A DNA stretch of 64,000 nt from Zea mays. Taxonomy: Eukaryota > Streptophyta > Magnoliopsida > Poales > Poaceae. Position 1 is the stretch's first letter; each line of letters opens with the position of its first letter. Location of the stretch: contig NC_050097.1 in assembly GCF_902167145.1 (NCBI RefSeq), positions 43,136,095 through 43,200,094 on the forward strand, written 5' to 3'. Position numbers and translations under genes: made by a program. The notes under the pieces are model-generated. The model worked only from the letters and a program-made list of their open reading frames with translations. It was not told the DNA's origin and did no database searches. Positions 8,548 to 19,692 of this stretch are shown piece by piece.

Positions 8548-11394
8548 CTATTTGTCACCCAGGCTGGAGCTGATGATGGCAGTCTTGCATTCATCAGTGA
8601 ACCCGAGGTTGATCCTTTTGGTTTCTTCAGTCAGCCGCATAGAGGTCACAGCTTGAGCCTCATTCGTGGGTACCGCGAGATCTTCCTCGGGCTTAGAGTT
8701 TGCCTGCACAGAAGAAGTCGCCGACGGTTTGGTGGTGAGGGCCGCTTGGATGGCCACTCGGAAACATTCTGCGGCGCCTTGAAAGTCAGCGCGCATGGTT
8801 ATGATCCCTTGTGGTCCTGGCATCTTCAGTATCATGTATGTGTAATGTGGAATGGCCATGAATTTCGCCAGTCCAGGCCTCCCGATGATGGCGTTGTATC
8901 CGCAGTCGAAGTTCGCCACCTCGAACCTCAGGTACTCGGTTCTGTAGTTTTCCGGAGTCCCGAAGGTAACCGACATGTAGATGTGGCCTAGTGGATATTC
9001 TCCTTCAGTCGGCACGATGCCGAAGAAGGGTGTGTCCGACTCATGGAGCTCTTTGAGGTGAACTCCCAATCCTTGGAGCGTCCGGGGGAAGGTGACGTTG
9101 ATGCTGCTTCCCCCGTCCACCAACACCTTTTTCACCCTGCTCTCTCGGATCACCGGATCGACGAGGAGCGGGTATTTGCCTAGGTGGTCGAAGTTAAGCC
9201 ACTGATCTGCCCGAGTGAAGGTGATCGGGTGCTCCGACCATCGGTACGGAGCGGGAGGACCGGTGGTCGCCACCAGTATTTGGCGATCATTGAGCTTTCA
9301 TTGTCTCTTATTCTCCTGCAATCCATGTCCGCCGAAGATGACGTTGACCTCTCTGTCGACACGTGGGAAGGCTCCACCTCCTTCCTCCTCTTGTTGCTGG
9401 GGTTGTCGCGGTTCTCCTGGTCCTCCCCGCGGCGGAGGAGGGGGTAGAGGTTGGAAGGGTCGGCCGTGCCCGATGGAGTGCTTGAAGTTTCTACAGTTCC
9501 GAAGGGTGTGGCGCATGTCCTTGTGGTACGGGCACTGGGCGTCGAGGATGTCGTCCAGCGTGCGTTTGCCTCCACGAGGTCCTCCTTGAGCGCGAGAGGC
9601 GGGCGGTCCGGCGGCATGAACCTCTTCGCGAGGCCTCTTCTCCCAACGCTTGTCAGGCTGCTGGTTCATGTCACGTCGCGGCGCCGCCGGTGCTAGCTTC
9701 GTTCCTCCGATGAGGTCCCGAGCTCGCTCGTCGGCGGTGATATAGAGGTCGGCTTCCCGGAACAGCTGTTCGGAGGTAGTCGGCTCCTTCTGCAGTATGG
9801 TTCGGACGAAGGCTGAGTCATCGGATCCTCTGTAGAAGTCCTTGATCACTGCTGCCTCCGCGACCTCGGGGATACGATTTCTCATGGTCTGGAATCTTTT
9901 GAGGTACGACCGGAGAGTTTCGTCCCCCCGGCGCTTGATGGATTTGAGGTCCCATGGTTGCGCCGGCTTGTCGGAGAGGGACTGGAAGTTGGTGATGAAG
10001 CGTCGACTGAAATCACTCCAGTCGTCGATGCAGTGTCGTGGTAGGTGTCGCAGCCATTGCAGTGCATCTTGCCCGAGGACGATGGGCAAGTACGCGGTCA
10101 TCACGTCCTCGGTTGCCCCGGCAGCTCAGGCAGCGGTGGTGTATACGGCCAGCTAGCCTCCCGGATCCTGCTTAGGTTCATATTTGTCGATGTTGGATAC
10201 CTTGAAGTTAGGGGGCCATTGAATGGCTCTGAGGCGCGGAGTAAGTGCCAACACTCCACACGTGTCCTCCTATCATCGGGGATGATGTCTGTCCCAGGGA
10301 GGGGAGTGGTTGTCGTGGTGCCTCAACCGTCCCCGGGTGGTGCCGCTAGTCGAAGCCGTTGCCGATTCAGTCCTGGTGGCCTGACTCCGGGATGGGATGA
10401 CGTGGTCCCTGTCATACTCTTCCCGGCGACGGATCTTGCTCTCATGTCGTCGTTCACGCGAAGCATTGATGGAGCTCCATGCGTCCCGCCGACTGTTGAT
10501 GGCGTGTCGTAGATCGTTCGGCGGATGTGCGAGAGGTAGAAGATGGTTGGCTGCTCGAGTGAACAGTCGCCGGTAGCCCTCGGCGTCAGGAGTCTGAGGG
10601 AGACCGTCGGCTATCCGAGCCAATACTCCGCCGACTTCACTCGGCGTGTTCAAGGCTCGGGCGAAGTCAGGGTTCAGGTTGCGCCCGAAGAGTGGATTTT
10701 CCCGACGTTGCCTTGTTTCCTGTTCGGCCTGTTCTTGAGCTCGTCGGCGATCGCGTCGTCGGGAATTCCTCCTTTCTCGGAAGACACGCTCTTCCGGGGT
10801 TTCTCCCATCTCCGAGGCCTCGTCTCGCGACACAGGCTGCACCGGGTCTTGCTCTCCGGTCTCGTGATGTCTCCGGATATTTCGGCGTTGGTTCCTTCGT
10901 CGGCGGGATTCCCGCTGAGGAGGTTCCTCTCCGGGTGCAGTCGGCTCGTCGTCGGAGATGGGGGCCGACTCCACTCTCCCGATGAAGAGGATGTCGGGGT
11001 AGAATGGTGCGGCTGTCGTGACGATATTCTTTCTGTCCTCCTTTGAGGGCAGAGGCACAGAAAGAACAACTTGCTCCCTCCCGATTTTATTTGTTTCTTT
11101 CTTTCTTGTGATTTGTGTCCATTCTTTCGTCAGAGAGGTAGACAGTGGAGTTCTCCGGGTTGACGGACCCTGGGCCTCTGGCTTGCCAGAGGCGATCTTT
11201 TTTCGGAGCATTGGAAGTTGCGCCTTTTTCTGCCTTGCCCCGATTTTCCTGGAGATTTCTGGGGAAGATCTTCTCTTCGTCGGATTCGCAATGCGATGCA
11301 AAGTTCCCTCCTCATCTGCTACAGATGAGATGGTTCCGAAGCAGAATGTGGACCCAGGGCGGAAGACGATCTTGTGCAGGAAGGTGACGGCCAT
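8548..11394 (-). pseudogene. Gypsy-B copy 1 gag-protease, nonsense-interrupted
   Basis: One frame runs from MAVTF at 11394 to the UAG at 8548-8550. The N-terminus is basic and Arg-rich. The capsid domain (YLPIVLGQDALQWLRHLPRH onward) lies at about 10100-9650, and a CPYHKDMRHTLRNC zinc-binding-like motif near 9520. The aspartic protease follows (KKVLVDGGSSINVTF near 9110), with DGG in place of DTG as usual in the Tat lineage, then NAIIGRPGLAKFMA. Stops occur at 10273-10275 (with a second next to it), near 10155 and 10135, and at 9298-9300. Comparison with copy 2 shows these were Arg, Gln or Trp codons. Gag builds the particle and the protease would mature it; this copy is dead. Confidence 0.86.
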
Positions 11395-11420
11395 TGAGCT
11401 AGCTTGGATCGATGACACAC

Positions 11421-11438
11421 CCCCTACCTGGCATGCTA
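11421..11438 (-). promoter_or_regulatory. Gypsy-B copy 1 primer-binding site (decayed)
   Basis: In element orientation it reads TAGCATGCCAGGTAGGGG, two transitions away from the site in copy 2 (TGGCGCGCCAGGTAGGGG). It lies 2 bp inside the LTR. Confidence 0.8.
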
Positions 11439-11440
11439 GC

Positions 11441-12070
11441 TATCAGTGTTTTGGGTCCGACCGCACACCCGGGGTTACCCCTCAAGGTGCTGTTAGAAGT
11501 AGGACGGTGTTATCGACTGTAGCTCAACGGTTCATGCCGGTTGCACGAGAAACAGGGGACAATGGTTTACAGGTTCGGGCCGCTTTGAAGTGCGTAACAC
11601 CCTATGTCCTGGCGAGAGTGCTTTATGTGGTGGGTTACAAGGGAGTTCTCTGGTGTGGGGAATGTAGAGAGTTGGGGTGGATGGCTGAGTAGTGAGTTCG
11701 ATCGATCTGAATGGGTGCCCCCTAGGCCTTATATGCTCGACCGTGGGGCAGTACATGCGGATATGATAACAGCGTGCGCCTAAATGATAGTGAACCAACT
11801 ACGTCTATCTTCCTATAATTCGATCGACTCATCCTCGCTTGATTCTGATGCATGGAACCCTCGCGCGGGAAGGTCGGGTCACTGTTGTGATCCTTGTTTG
11901 AATTCATTGGGCCGTCTGGGCTTGCACTGATCCGTCCTTGTATCAATCTGCTTCACTGGTGATTCCTCCCCAGGCCCATGAAGGGATGACCTTACGATTT
12001 ATTGGGCCTTCGAGCCTTTCGTGAGGTCTTTTATCCTTCTAGTGGACCTGGGGGATATCTGTCCCCCACA
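11441..12070 (-). repeat. Gypsy-B copy 1 5' LTR (630 bp)
   Basis: In element orientation it begins TGTGGGGGACAGATATCCCC at 12070 and ends at 11441 with CACTGATA, where copy 2 has CACCGACA. The terminal CA has become TA. Length and sequence match the copy 2 LTR (48049-48677). Confidence 0.9.
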
Positions 12071-12985
12071 GCTGCGGCTCGTAGATGGGCATTGGGCCGT
12101 TTAATGCATCATCAACATACCTTGCCTCCTTGACCATCATGTGCCTGCTCACAAATTTTTCGAGTATCTCCTCGGGCGTCATCTTTGTGTACCTGTGATT
12201 CTCACGGATGAGGTTCACAAGATGAGGGTCAATAACAGTAAAAGACTTGAGCATAAGTCGAACGACGTCGTGGTCCGTCCATCTCGTGCTTCCATAGCTC
12301 CTAATCTTGTTGACCAGGGTCTTGAGCCTGTTGTATGTTTGTGTTGGCTCCTCTCCCCTGATCATCGCGAACCTTCCCAGCTCGCCTTCCACCAACTCCA
12401 TTTTGGTGATCATGGTGGTGTCGTTTCCCTCATGTGATATTTTGAGGGTGTCCTAGATTTGTTTGGCGTTGTCCAAGCCGCTCACCTTGTTGTACTCGTC
12501 CTGCACAAGGATGCTAGCAAAACAGTGGTAGCTTGTGCATTCTTATGAATTTGCTCATTGATAAACACAGGATTATCGGTACTGTCGAAATGCATTCCAT
12601 TTTCAACTATCTCCCATATACTAGGATGGAGAGAAAATAAGTGACTACGCATTTTATGACTCCAAAAAGCGTAGTCCTCTCTATCAAAGTGTGGAGGTTT
12701 ACCAAGAGGAATTGAAAGCAAATGAGCATTGGAATTAAAAGGAATACGAGAATAATCAAATGAAAAATTTGAATTAACCGGTTTCTTTTTCTCGTCGTCG
12801 TCTCTTGGTGAAGAAGAAGATTCGTCGCTGTCATAGTAGACGATTTTCTTGATGCGCCTCTTCTTCTTCCCGTCCTTCTTCTTGTGACTCGAGCCAGAGT
12901 AAGTGGGCTTGTCGTCCCTTAGCTCGTTGAAGATGGACTCCTTCTCTTTATCGTTGACCACCATCCCGTTTCCCTTAGGATCCAT
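12071..12985 (-). pseudogene. Copia-2 gag, N-terminal part
   Basis: This starts at MDPKGNGMVV, the same position relative to the LTR as in Copia-1, and covers the basic N-terminus and the UBN2-type capsid region (LLSIPLGKPPHFDREDYAFW, KMELVEGELGRFAMIRGEE, KEARYVDDALNGP). One base is missing near 12500 relative to Copia-1, which shifts the frame. A TAG near 12454 replaces the Trp of the QIWDTL motif. At 12070 it is cut by Gypsy-B copy 1; its continuation is at 6568-5177. Residue-level similarity to Copia-1 gag is high, so both elements belong to the same or sister families. Confidence 0.88.
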
Positions 12986-13021
12986 CTCTTCGGGCGATTA
13001 GTCCCTTACGTGAAGAGAACG

Positions 13022-13033
13022 GCTCCGATACCA
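13022..13033 (-). promoter_or_regulatory. Copia-2 primer-binding site
   Basis: TGGTATCGGAGC on the minus strand differs by one base from the initiator tRNA-Met site in Copia-1. It lies 2 bp inside the LTR. Confidence 0.85.
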
Positions 13034-13035
13034 AT

Positions 13036-14377
13036 TGAGAGCACCTAGAGGGGGGGGGGGGTGAATAGGTGATCCTGTAAAATTCAACACTAAATAGCTA
13101 CAAGCTTGGTTATAAAGATGTTAGTGCAATAGAACCAAGTGGCTATAGAGCGAGCTCTTGCGAATCACAATAATCACAGAGAAAGACAACACAAGAGACA
13201 CAGTGTTTTTATCTCGTGGTTCGGCCAAGTATAACACTTGCCTACTTCCACGTTGTGGCGTCCCAATGGACGAGGGTTGCAATCAACCCCTTTCAAGTGA
13301 TCCAATGATCAACTTGAATACCACGGTGTTCTTATAGTTTTCTTCCCGTTTGTGAGGAATCTCCACAAGTTAGAGCCTCTCACCCTTACAAGATTATTCA
13401 CAAAGAAAGCATGGAGTAAGATTGGGAAGAGCAATGCACACTAGAATTAAATCCACACCGCAAACACGCACACAAGTGAGAAGATGAGCACACAAAACAC
13501 GCGCAAGGAGTTTACAACTCAAAAAGTGCTCCAATCTCAAGAACGATGAACGATTGCATGAAAGTGAGGACTAGAAGTCTTAGAATGCTTAGAGTGTGCT
13601 TGGGTGACTCCTCCATGCGCCTAGGGGTCCCTTTTATAGCCCCAAGGCAGCTAGAAGCCGTTGGAGGCAATCTTGGAAGGCTAATCTTGCCTTCTATCGG
13701 GTGGCGCTCCGGACAGTCCGGTGCGCCACCGGACAGTCACTGTAGACGGTCCGGTGCGGATCTGTTTCCTTTTCTGGCGCAGATGACCGTTGCAGCGTCG
13801 TGGCAGTTGGCACACCGGACACTGTCCGGTGCTCACCGGACAGTCCGGTGCCCCCTACCGATCATTGGCGCGGGCCACGCGTCGCTCGCGGATTGCGCGG
13901 CCGACCATTGCGCAGTCGACCGTTAGCTCACCGGACAGTCCGGTGAATTTTAGCCGTACGCCGCTGATCCTTTTCCCGAGAACAATGACTTTGCCGCGAC
14001 GACCCACCGAACAGTCCGGTGAATTATAGCCATACGCCGCCGTCGAGTCCCGAGAGCGGCCAGTTCACCTTGGACTCGCCTGGCGCACCGGACACTGTCC
14101 GGTGCACCACCGGACAGTCCGGTGTGCCAAGCCGAGCTGGAATTTGGCTGTACCAAACCAAGTCTTTTGCATCTCTTTTCTTTTCTTCTTTTCTCTGTTT
14201 CTAACACTTAGACAAATACATTAGCACACAAAAACCAATGTACTAAGTCTAGAAACATACCTTGTTATATGATTTGCCCTTCTTGCTTGTTTGGCACATA
14301 ATCAACTCACTTAGTATGTGTTGGACACTTAATCACCAAAATATACTAGAAATGGCCCAAGGGCACATTCCCTTTTA
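13036..14377 (-). repeat. Copia-2 5' LTR (1342 bp)
   Basis: It is homologous throughout to the Copia-1 LTR. The ends are TAAAAGGGAATG at 14377 (TG decayed to TA) and GGTGCTCTCA at 13036. It has a 12-G run (13050-13061), a TATAAAAG box (13638-13631) and a palindrome field (about 13705-14125). The flanking 5 bp, GCCTC (14378-14382), is the predicted target duplication; its partner lies outside the window. Confidence 0.9.
13705..14125. repeat. Palindrome field in Copia-2 LTR
   Basis: CACCGGACAGTCCGGTG and half-site variants are repeated here, as in the Copia-1 LTR, with several copies altered at CpG positions. Confidence 0.82.
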
Positions 14378-16483
14378 GCCTCCTCCTTCTTGGCCAACCT
14401 CTTCTCCTTCCGACTCGCCTCCAGCTCTCTGGCGTACACCTTCTGGAGGTCCTTCTTGTAGTCTTTGCGGTCCCGCGCCAGTTCGGACCGCTCAAAGGCA
14501 AACTGGTGGGACGCCGCCTTAGTGCGCTCCTCCAGCTGGGTGCGCCAGTCGCTGAAATGCTAGTGCTCAGATTCAAGTGCCTCCCATTCCTGCCGTATCA
14601 CCACCTCGGTCTCTTGAAGGGCCTAATGGGCACGAGACAGCACCCGGGGGAGGGGAACTGGCGCCGCTTCTGGCTCGGCGCCGGATCGGAGCCGCCGCCC
14701 AAAAACCACCTCCGTCTCCTCCGGAGTGGGCGGTGGGATAGAGCTTGACGTGCCCCCCTCGTCACCCCCATGGTGGGGGTGGGCACAGCTGGGACCTCCT
14801 CCGCCACTGCCGATGGTGTACTCGACGGCGTCGCTGTCATTGAGGCTGCGGTAGCCGTCAGCGGATCGCCGACACCACTCCCAGCAGATGCCTGCTGCTG
14901 AGAGCCAGACCCGCTGGCGGGCATGGTATCCGGTGGAGGAGGCACGACCTTGGGAGCAGAGGGGGAGGAAGCCCTGGTAAACAAGGATGGGTTGAGACCC
15001 GTCGGCATGATAATTTCACTCGCGGAAAAAAGGGGCTACACTTACTTGGGGCCCTGGACCTTCTAGCGACCCTGGAAGCGGGACGCCCGCTGCTGTTGTT
15101 GCTGCTGCTGCTGCAGTGGTTGTTGCTGCTGGTGCCCCTAGGGGCTAGGGGAGATCACCCCCAGGTGGTGGTGGTGGCGGCGGGACCGACGGTGGTGGTG
15201 GCAGCGGTGGTGGCAGATCCGATGGTGGTGGTGGCGGAGGACTGACGCGCCTCTGCGCGCCTTGGGCCTATGAGCTGGACTCCTCGGCCCCGTCAGCTGT
15301 CCTCTGACGCTTCTGGGGTGGGTCCAAAACAAGGGGAGGGTCCGAGACAAGCGACCCGTCAGCGTGACACAGCCAGCGTCGCCTCTCTTCCTCCAACCCC
15401 CGGTGCCACCCGGGGTGGAGGAGCTACTTGCAGCCCCTTTACCCTTGTCCAAAGGGCTAGGGGCCACGGTGGGAGCTCTGGAGCCCGCACCGGCGGGCTG
15501 GGAACCTCCGGCCGGTACACCGGGGATCTAGATCCCGTGGTGGGGGTCCCGGCCACCGGTCTGGCGAACCGCCACGCCGCTCTCGTCGAGGGTCAGCAGC
15601 GAGGCCAAGATCGCCGTCCTCAACCCTAGGTCATCGCAGAGCACAGGGATGCCCTAGGGAAGGATTAGGGACTCAGGGATGAAGGACTCACCAGTAATTC
15701 CCTTCACCAGGAGTTCCAGCTCCTCCCAGGACAGGTTGGTCCCCGGCCCACGCTGGATCCGGCCGATGTCGTTCGAGCCGGTGAACCAGCAACATAGGCG
15801 CACCCTCCTCTGCAATGGCATGATCCGGCGCTTCAGGAAGTCACCGACCACGTGCAAGGACGTCAGACCACCGGTTGCCAAGGTCTTGATCCTGTCCAGT
15901 ACGGGCAGGAACTCCAGCGCCAGCGATGGCTTGGCCCTCCATTGCTTCCAGTCGAGTGTTGGTCCGTCGCTCGGCAGGGCGAGGCGGTCGTTGGCCTCGG
16001 CGCTGGCGACCACCCAGTCGGCGTGCCAGTTTTCCCACCTCACGCCGCCGAGGGAAGGGATGTAGGTGCCGGCCGAGTCCGGCCTCGTCTGGAAGTAGTA
16101 GGCGCTGAGGTGGTCCTTAGCCTTCCCAGACTTCACCAACATGAAGAAATGGCAGAAGAGGGAGGTGCAGGGGGCCACCCCCACGAACATCTCGCAGAGG
16201 TGGACGAAGATGACCGCCTGGAGGATAGAGTGGGGCGTGAGGTGCTGAAGCTGGAGCCCAAGCTCCTCCAGCAGCAGCAGGAAGAAAGGTGAGATCGGCA
16301 GTGCCAACCCGCAGGAGAGGTAGGAGACGAACAAGACGAACTCCCCGGTGGCGAGGCTGCCGAGGGGATGGCGTCGGCGCGAATCCTTCCGGCGAGCGCC
16401 GGCACGCTCCATCCGAGCAGGTTGCGCACTAGATCGAGCGCCGCCTCAGACTGGAAGCGATCGGGACGAGCTAGCGAAGCCAT
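14378..16483 (-). pseudogene. Antisense gene of Gypsy-A (Transposase_28-like), truncated
   Basis: This gene runs opposite to its host element. A start at 16483 gives MASLARPDRFQSEAALDLV; a frameshift near 16365 then moves to the frame of the main domain, 16380-15654 (GEFVLFVSYLSCGLALPISPFF, LQHLTPHSILQAVIFVHLCEMF, LCCWFTGSNDIGRIQ, WEELELLVKGITGESFIPESLIL). This pattern matches what I recall as the plant 'putative gypsy type transposon' domain (Transposase_28), also present in the Huck antisense gene. A stop follows at 15654. Beyond it are low-complexity Ser/Ala/Thr/Pro-rich coding-like stretches and trinucleotide runs (15075-15250). Copia-2 cuts the gene at 14377. The biochemical function is unknown. 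A TTAAAAATATC TATA-like motif lies near 16832-16822, about 340 bp upstream. Confidence 0.7.
15075..15250. repeat. Trinucleotide-rich stretch (GCT/GTT and GGT runs)
   Basis: Runs of TGC, TGT and GGT triplets lie inside the antisense gene of Gypsy-A. On the minus strand they would encode Gln/His/Pro-rich low-complexity sequence. Confidence 0.7.
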
Positions 16484-17074
16484 GGCGACGGTGGCGGCGC
16501 GGGTGTACAGCGGGAGAGCGCGAATGCAAGGGGGCACAGAGAGCTCGGAGGCGAAAGGGCGCAGCGACTGGAGAGAATGCGAAAGCGTAACTGCTGCACG
16601 CGGGGTGAATCCCTTTTCAAGGAAGACTCTCTCGCTTGCGCCCTGGGAAATCCTGTCCGACGCGCACCTAGCGCCCAAGCGACCTAGTCTCGGACATGGG
16701 GGCCCGGGCCCACGAGTCATGCAGTTGGTGTGCCGGTCTCCGAGTGCAAAAAAGGCGAACCGCCGCGCGAGGAGCGAACCGCCGCGCACGACCACGCACC
16801 GCCTCAGGGCCGTTGCGGAGGGATATTTTTAACCAAGGCGGCGGCAACGAGGCACCCCACGTGTGGCCCGATGGAACCGCCAGACGTGGAGCCGTGGGTC
16901 AGTCATCCGCGGGGACAGATGTGGCAGTTGACGTGACCGAAAGCAGATCGATAGACGCGCTGAGTTAATGCGGCACGTCAGTAGGCATGCTAAGATGGCG
17001 CCCCAATCACCGGTCATGCCATGTTGACGCAAAGTACAAGTTTTGGCCCCACCTGTAGGCTCGCATCCTCCCCT

Positions 17075-17094
17075 GAGGTGGGCCCAGGGGCCAC
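17075..17094 (+). promoter_or_regulatory. Gypsy-A polypurine tract
   Basis: A G-rich stretch (GAGGTGGGCCCAGGGGCCAC) directly abuts the 3' LTR start TGTCGG. It is the expected place for plus-strand DNA priming. It is interrupted by pyrimidines, as in the corresponding tract of Huck. Confidence 0.65.
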
Positions 17095-18389
17095 TGTCGG
17101 TACCCTGAAACTAGGGTACCCCCTGCTACTGTACAAAGACAAAGAACCCACGCGACTATCCCTTACTCATGTGGTAGAAGTGCTGTGTGCGGGACCAAGC
17201 CACGACTCGCCCCAATCTCAGGCGGCTATTCTGGGTCCACAACAGCGCCCGACCCCACCACATGAGCGGGTCCGAAGCCGCCACATGTCTAGAGAAGGTG
17301 GCATACTCCAAAGCATCAACAGTGAGTCCGGACCCCCACGAGAGAGTGCCAGACCCCCGAATGTACAGTTCGGATGCCCAAGGTTGGTCCTGGACCGCAG
17401 ATATACAGTTCGGACCCCCAAGGTTGATCCCAGACCTCCACGTGTGTAAGTCGGACCCCTGGAATGGGATCCGGACCCCCCCCCGTATGGGGTCTGTGGG
17501 CCGCCCATAGGGGGGTCCCAAGGTCCTAGGACAGAACATACCCGGACCTTGAATAGGACCTAGGCGGGGGTCTAGTACCGACACGTGTCCAGACCTAGTC
17601 TGGTGCAGACTTGTCCGCGTACGCTTCTGCTCCCCGCCTAGGCGGAGACCCGATGCTGCCACGTGGCCTACTGCGCGTGACGTAAGCCAATGGGCGGAGC
17701 CTGACGTAAGGCCTCCAGGTTACGCGACCCCTGCATTTATTGTGGAAAAGGCGCGCCGCCTGTCCATCCCACTGACAGGCGATGTGCCGCCTCAGAATTT
17801 AATGAGACCTGTCCATTCCATTGGCAGGCGACGACCTATCCATTCTGCTGGCAGGCAGCGACCTGTCCATTCCGCAGGCGGCGTGCCTGTCCATTCCACT
17901 GGCAGGCATCACGCCCTTACTGCCACGTGCACTATGCCCATCATTGCTCGTACGTACTAAGGAAGCAGCTGCCACGTATCAATACTGCCCGGGCTGCGGA
18001 CATCATGGCGCCAGGAGATAGCACAGGCGTTACTTGCATTAGTTACTCCAGGTATTCCATCCATTATGTTCCTGGGCCCACATGTTGGGGCTCAGCATCC
18101 TTGTATGTGCCTCCCTTGGGCTATAAAAGGGAAGGCACACAACGTTACAAGGCAAGCTCACAGGTTCACAACACCCTCAGACTCACACAAGCTCAAGTGC
18201 TCAGACACTCAATACAACACACAGTGGAGTAGGATATTACGCTCCGGCGGCCTGAACCAATCTAAACTCTCGTGTTCACTCGTGTTCTTCGACCATCTGG
18301 CAGTCAGACAAAACGCTTAGGCCCCTCCTCATCTTAGGATTTAGGGCAGGTGCGTTCCGCCACCCGGCCGGAGAATTTCCTCTCCGACA
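17095..18389 (+). repeat. Gypsy-A 3' LTR (1295 bp)
   Basis: It starts TGTCGGTACCCTGAAAC and ends CTCTCCGACA, giving TG...CA ends. A TATAAAAG box lies at 18122-18129. A tandem block of about 33-bp units (CTGTCCATTCCACTGGCAGG variants, 17761-17908) lies in U3. Confidence 0.85.
17761..17908 (+). repeat. Tandem repeats in Gypsy-A LTR U3
   Basis: About four to five imperfect copies of CCTGTCCATTCCACTGGCAG lie upstream of the TATA box, in the position expected of LTR enhancer repeats. Confidence 0.75.
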
Positions 18390-18632
18390 CTCTTATACTT
18401 AAAAATCCATAAAATGTCTCTAATTTTGCACATACACGTATTTGGGACAACTTCAGCCACTCTAGATTTATACATATTAGTCAAATAGTTTACATTCATA
18501 AAATTCGAATTCACTAAATTGATAAATTTTGGGATCTGGTTCACTATTTTAGCTCATTAATGGGTGTTCCACTTCCACCATAGTTTGGAGTTAACAAAAA
18601 TTACTCAACTCAATCACTAGTTACATAACTTA
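18390..18632. other. AT-rich spacer, unassigned
   Basis: This lies between the Gypsy-A LTR end and the MITE terminal repeat. I see no reading frame, RNA gene or known repeat in it. It may be host sequence or old, eroded repeat. Confidence 0.5.
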
Positions 18633-18702
18633 GAGCACCTCCAAGGGCTATTTATTTTTTTGCTCTCTATTTATTCTCTATTTATCTTGTCACAAAGATT
18701 AC
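18633..18702 (+). mobile_element. MITE, left piece
   Basis: It starts GAGCACCTCCAAGGGCT, preceded by TTA (18630-18632). The right end at 44617, read on the other strand, starts GAGCATCTCTAAGAGAC and is followed by TTA (44618-44620). The terminal inverted repeat matches at 12 of 15 positions, and a 3-bp TTA duplication suggests a PIF/Harbinger-type MITE. Joined across the insertion the element is about 275 bp and AT-rich, a normal MITE length. A Copia solo LTR interrupts it at ATTAC (18698-18702). Confidence 0.68.
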
Positions 18703-19692
18703 TGAAAATGCATTCATCCCTTTTGTGGGTTTTTGGTGATTTGGATAACAACACATTTTAAGATCTAACAAGTTTTCTAAGTGTTGGGCAGAAAATTCAG
18801 TATGATGAACATACTTGAATAGTGTATAATGATCAGTGAACAAAGGTTCAACACAAGATTAAATAATCAATGAGACAATCTCTATATTGATTTGAATATA
18901 TGGACAAAACTTGAGAAATCACTATGCATAAATATGATTAGAATAGAGATTGAAGTGATTAAGAGGATTGGTCAAGCCAAAATGAACAAGATATGGGGAA
19001 TCGTGATTTGACTTGACCATATTACTATTAGTCCATATATGCTTCCATGAGAATCAAACTAGAGCTTGATTGATCTTAGCATTTATATATAGATGACATT
19101 CAAGCAAAGTTCATAATATTGAACAAATGATTCTCTCAATGGATGCTCAATATGATGTGACTCAAGAATTGCCTGATAGGATGAAGATAGCATTGAAAGA
19201 GCTTCGAAGGACTAAGCGAAGGTGAAGGCCAAGCAACATCTTGTAGACCGAGGTACCATGACTAAGGTGAAAAGAGAGTACTTGCACTGAGTCGATGAAC
19301 TAATCAGCTATGAAGAGTTATATTGTGTTGATGCATCAGTAAGGTGACTTGAAGCATGATTTGAACTCATATATGGTGAAATGGTTCAAGTCACATGGCT
19401 TGATTTGAGTTTGCTTCAAAAGGTGAGACAAAGATGTTTGTGATCCTTATGAAGCAACACCATGGAGAAATCACACATAAGACACCAATTGCTCAAGGAG
19501 TTTACTTAATTATATTTTATAACTTGAGTACAGAAATTGTCGTACTAACAAGGGGGATCCAAAAGAAGGTTGGTGTTTGCCAAAGTTCAAGCTTCTAAGA
19601 TTCAAAAGCTATTTCAAAAACCAAAATTCTTTGGACACTCTGTGTGTTCGATTGATGTTAGGTTTGAGAAATGGAGAGTGTTCCTGTGAAAA
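18703..19692 (+). repeat. Copia solo LTR (LTR3), segment 1
   Basis: This starts TGAAAATGCATTCATCCC after ATTAC (18698-18702). The LTR ends at 44407 and is followed by ATTAC again (44408-44412). The opening resembles the Copia-1 LTR (TGAAAGGG...TTTTGGTGAT), and the far end has the CCCCCTCTAGGC motif of such LTRs. No internal element sequence is present between its segments, so it is a solo LTR of about 2.29 kb, split by a Tekay-like LTR and by Huck. The terminal CA has probably decayed to TA. Confidence 0.78.

Larger units (their letters stand above)
6569..12070 (-). mobile_element. Gypsy-B copy 1: Tat-type Gypsy element lacking its 3' end
   Basis: This minus-strand Ty3/Gypsy element has a 5' LTR (11441-12070), a decayed primer site, gag, protease, RT and RNase H. 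It ends abruptly at about 6569 just after RNase H, so integrase and the 3' LTR are missing. The right junction shows GCTGC (12071-12075) next to the LTR. The homologous gag of Copia-1 shows that about 25 bp of Copia-2 target is also missing at the left junction. The loss of the 3' half was therefore a deletion that crossed into the target, not an incomplete insertion. A second copy of the same family, on the other strand, lies at 48049-54409. Confidence 0.87.
14378..18389 (+). mobile_element. Gypsy-A: 3' part of a plus-strand Tat-lineage Gypsy element
   Basis: The right end is a complete LTR (17095-18389) preceded by a purine-rich tract, which sets the element's orientation as plus. Between the Copia-2 insertion and the tract lies a gene on the opposite strand (14378-16483), the same layout as in Huck. 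Gag-pol would lie to the left, beyond Copia-2 and outside the window. The flank after the LTR is CTCTT (18390-18394), the expected target duplication. Confidence 0.78.

Noticed and set aside
15138..15467. A His-rich 109-codon frame in Gypsy-A
   Set aside because: The His run comes from a GGT/GTG trinucleotide stretch; no supporting domain.
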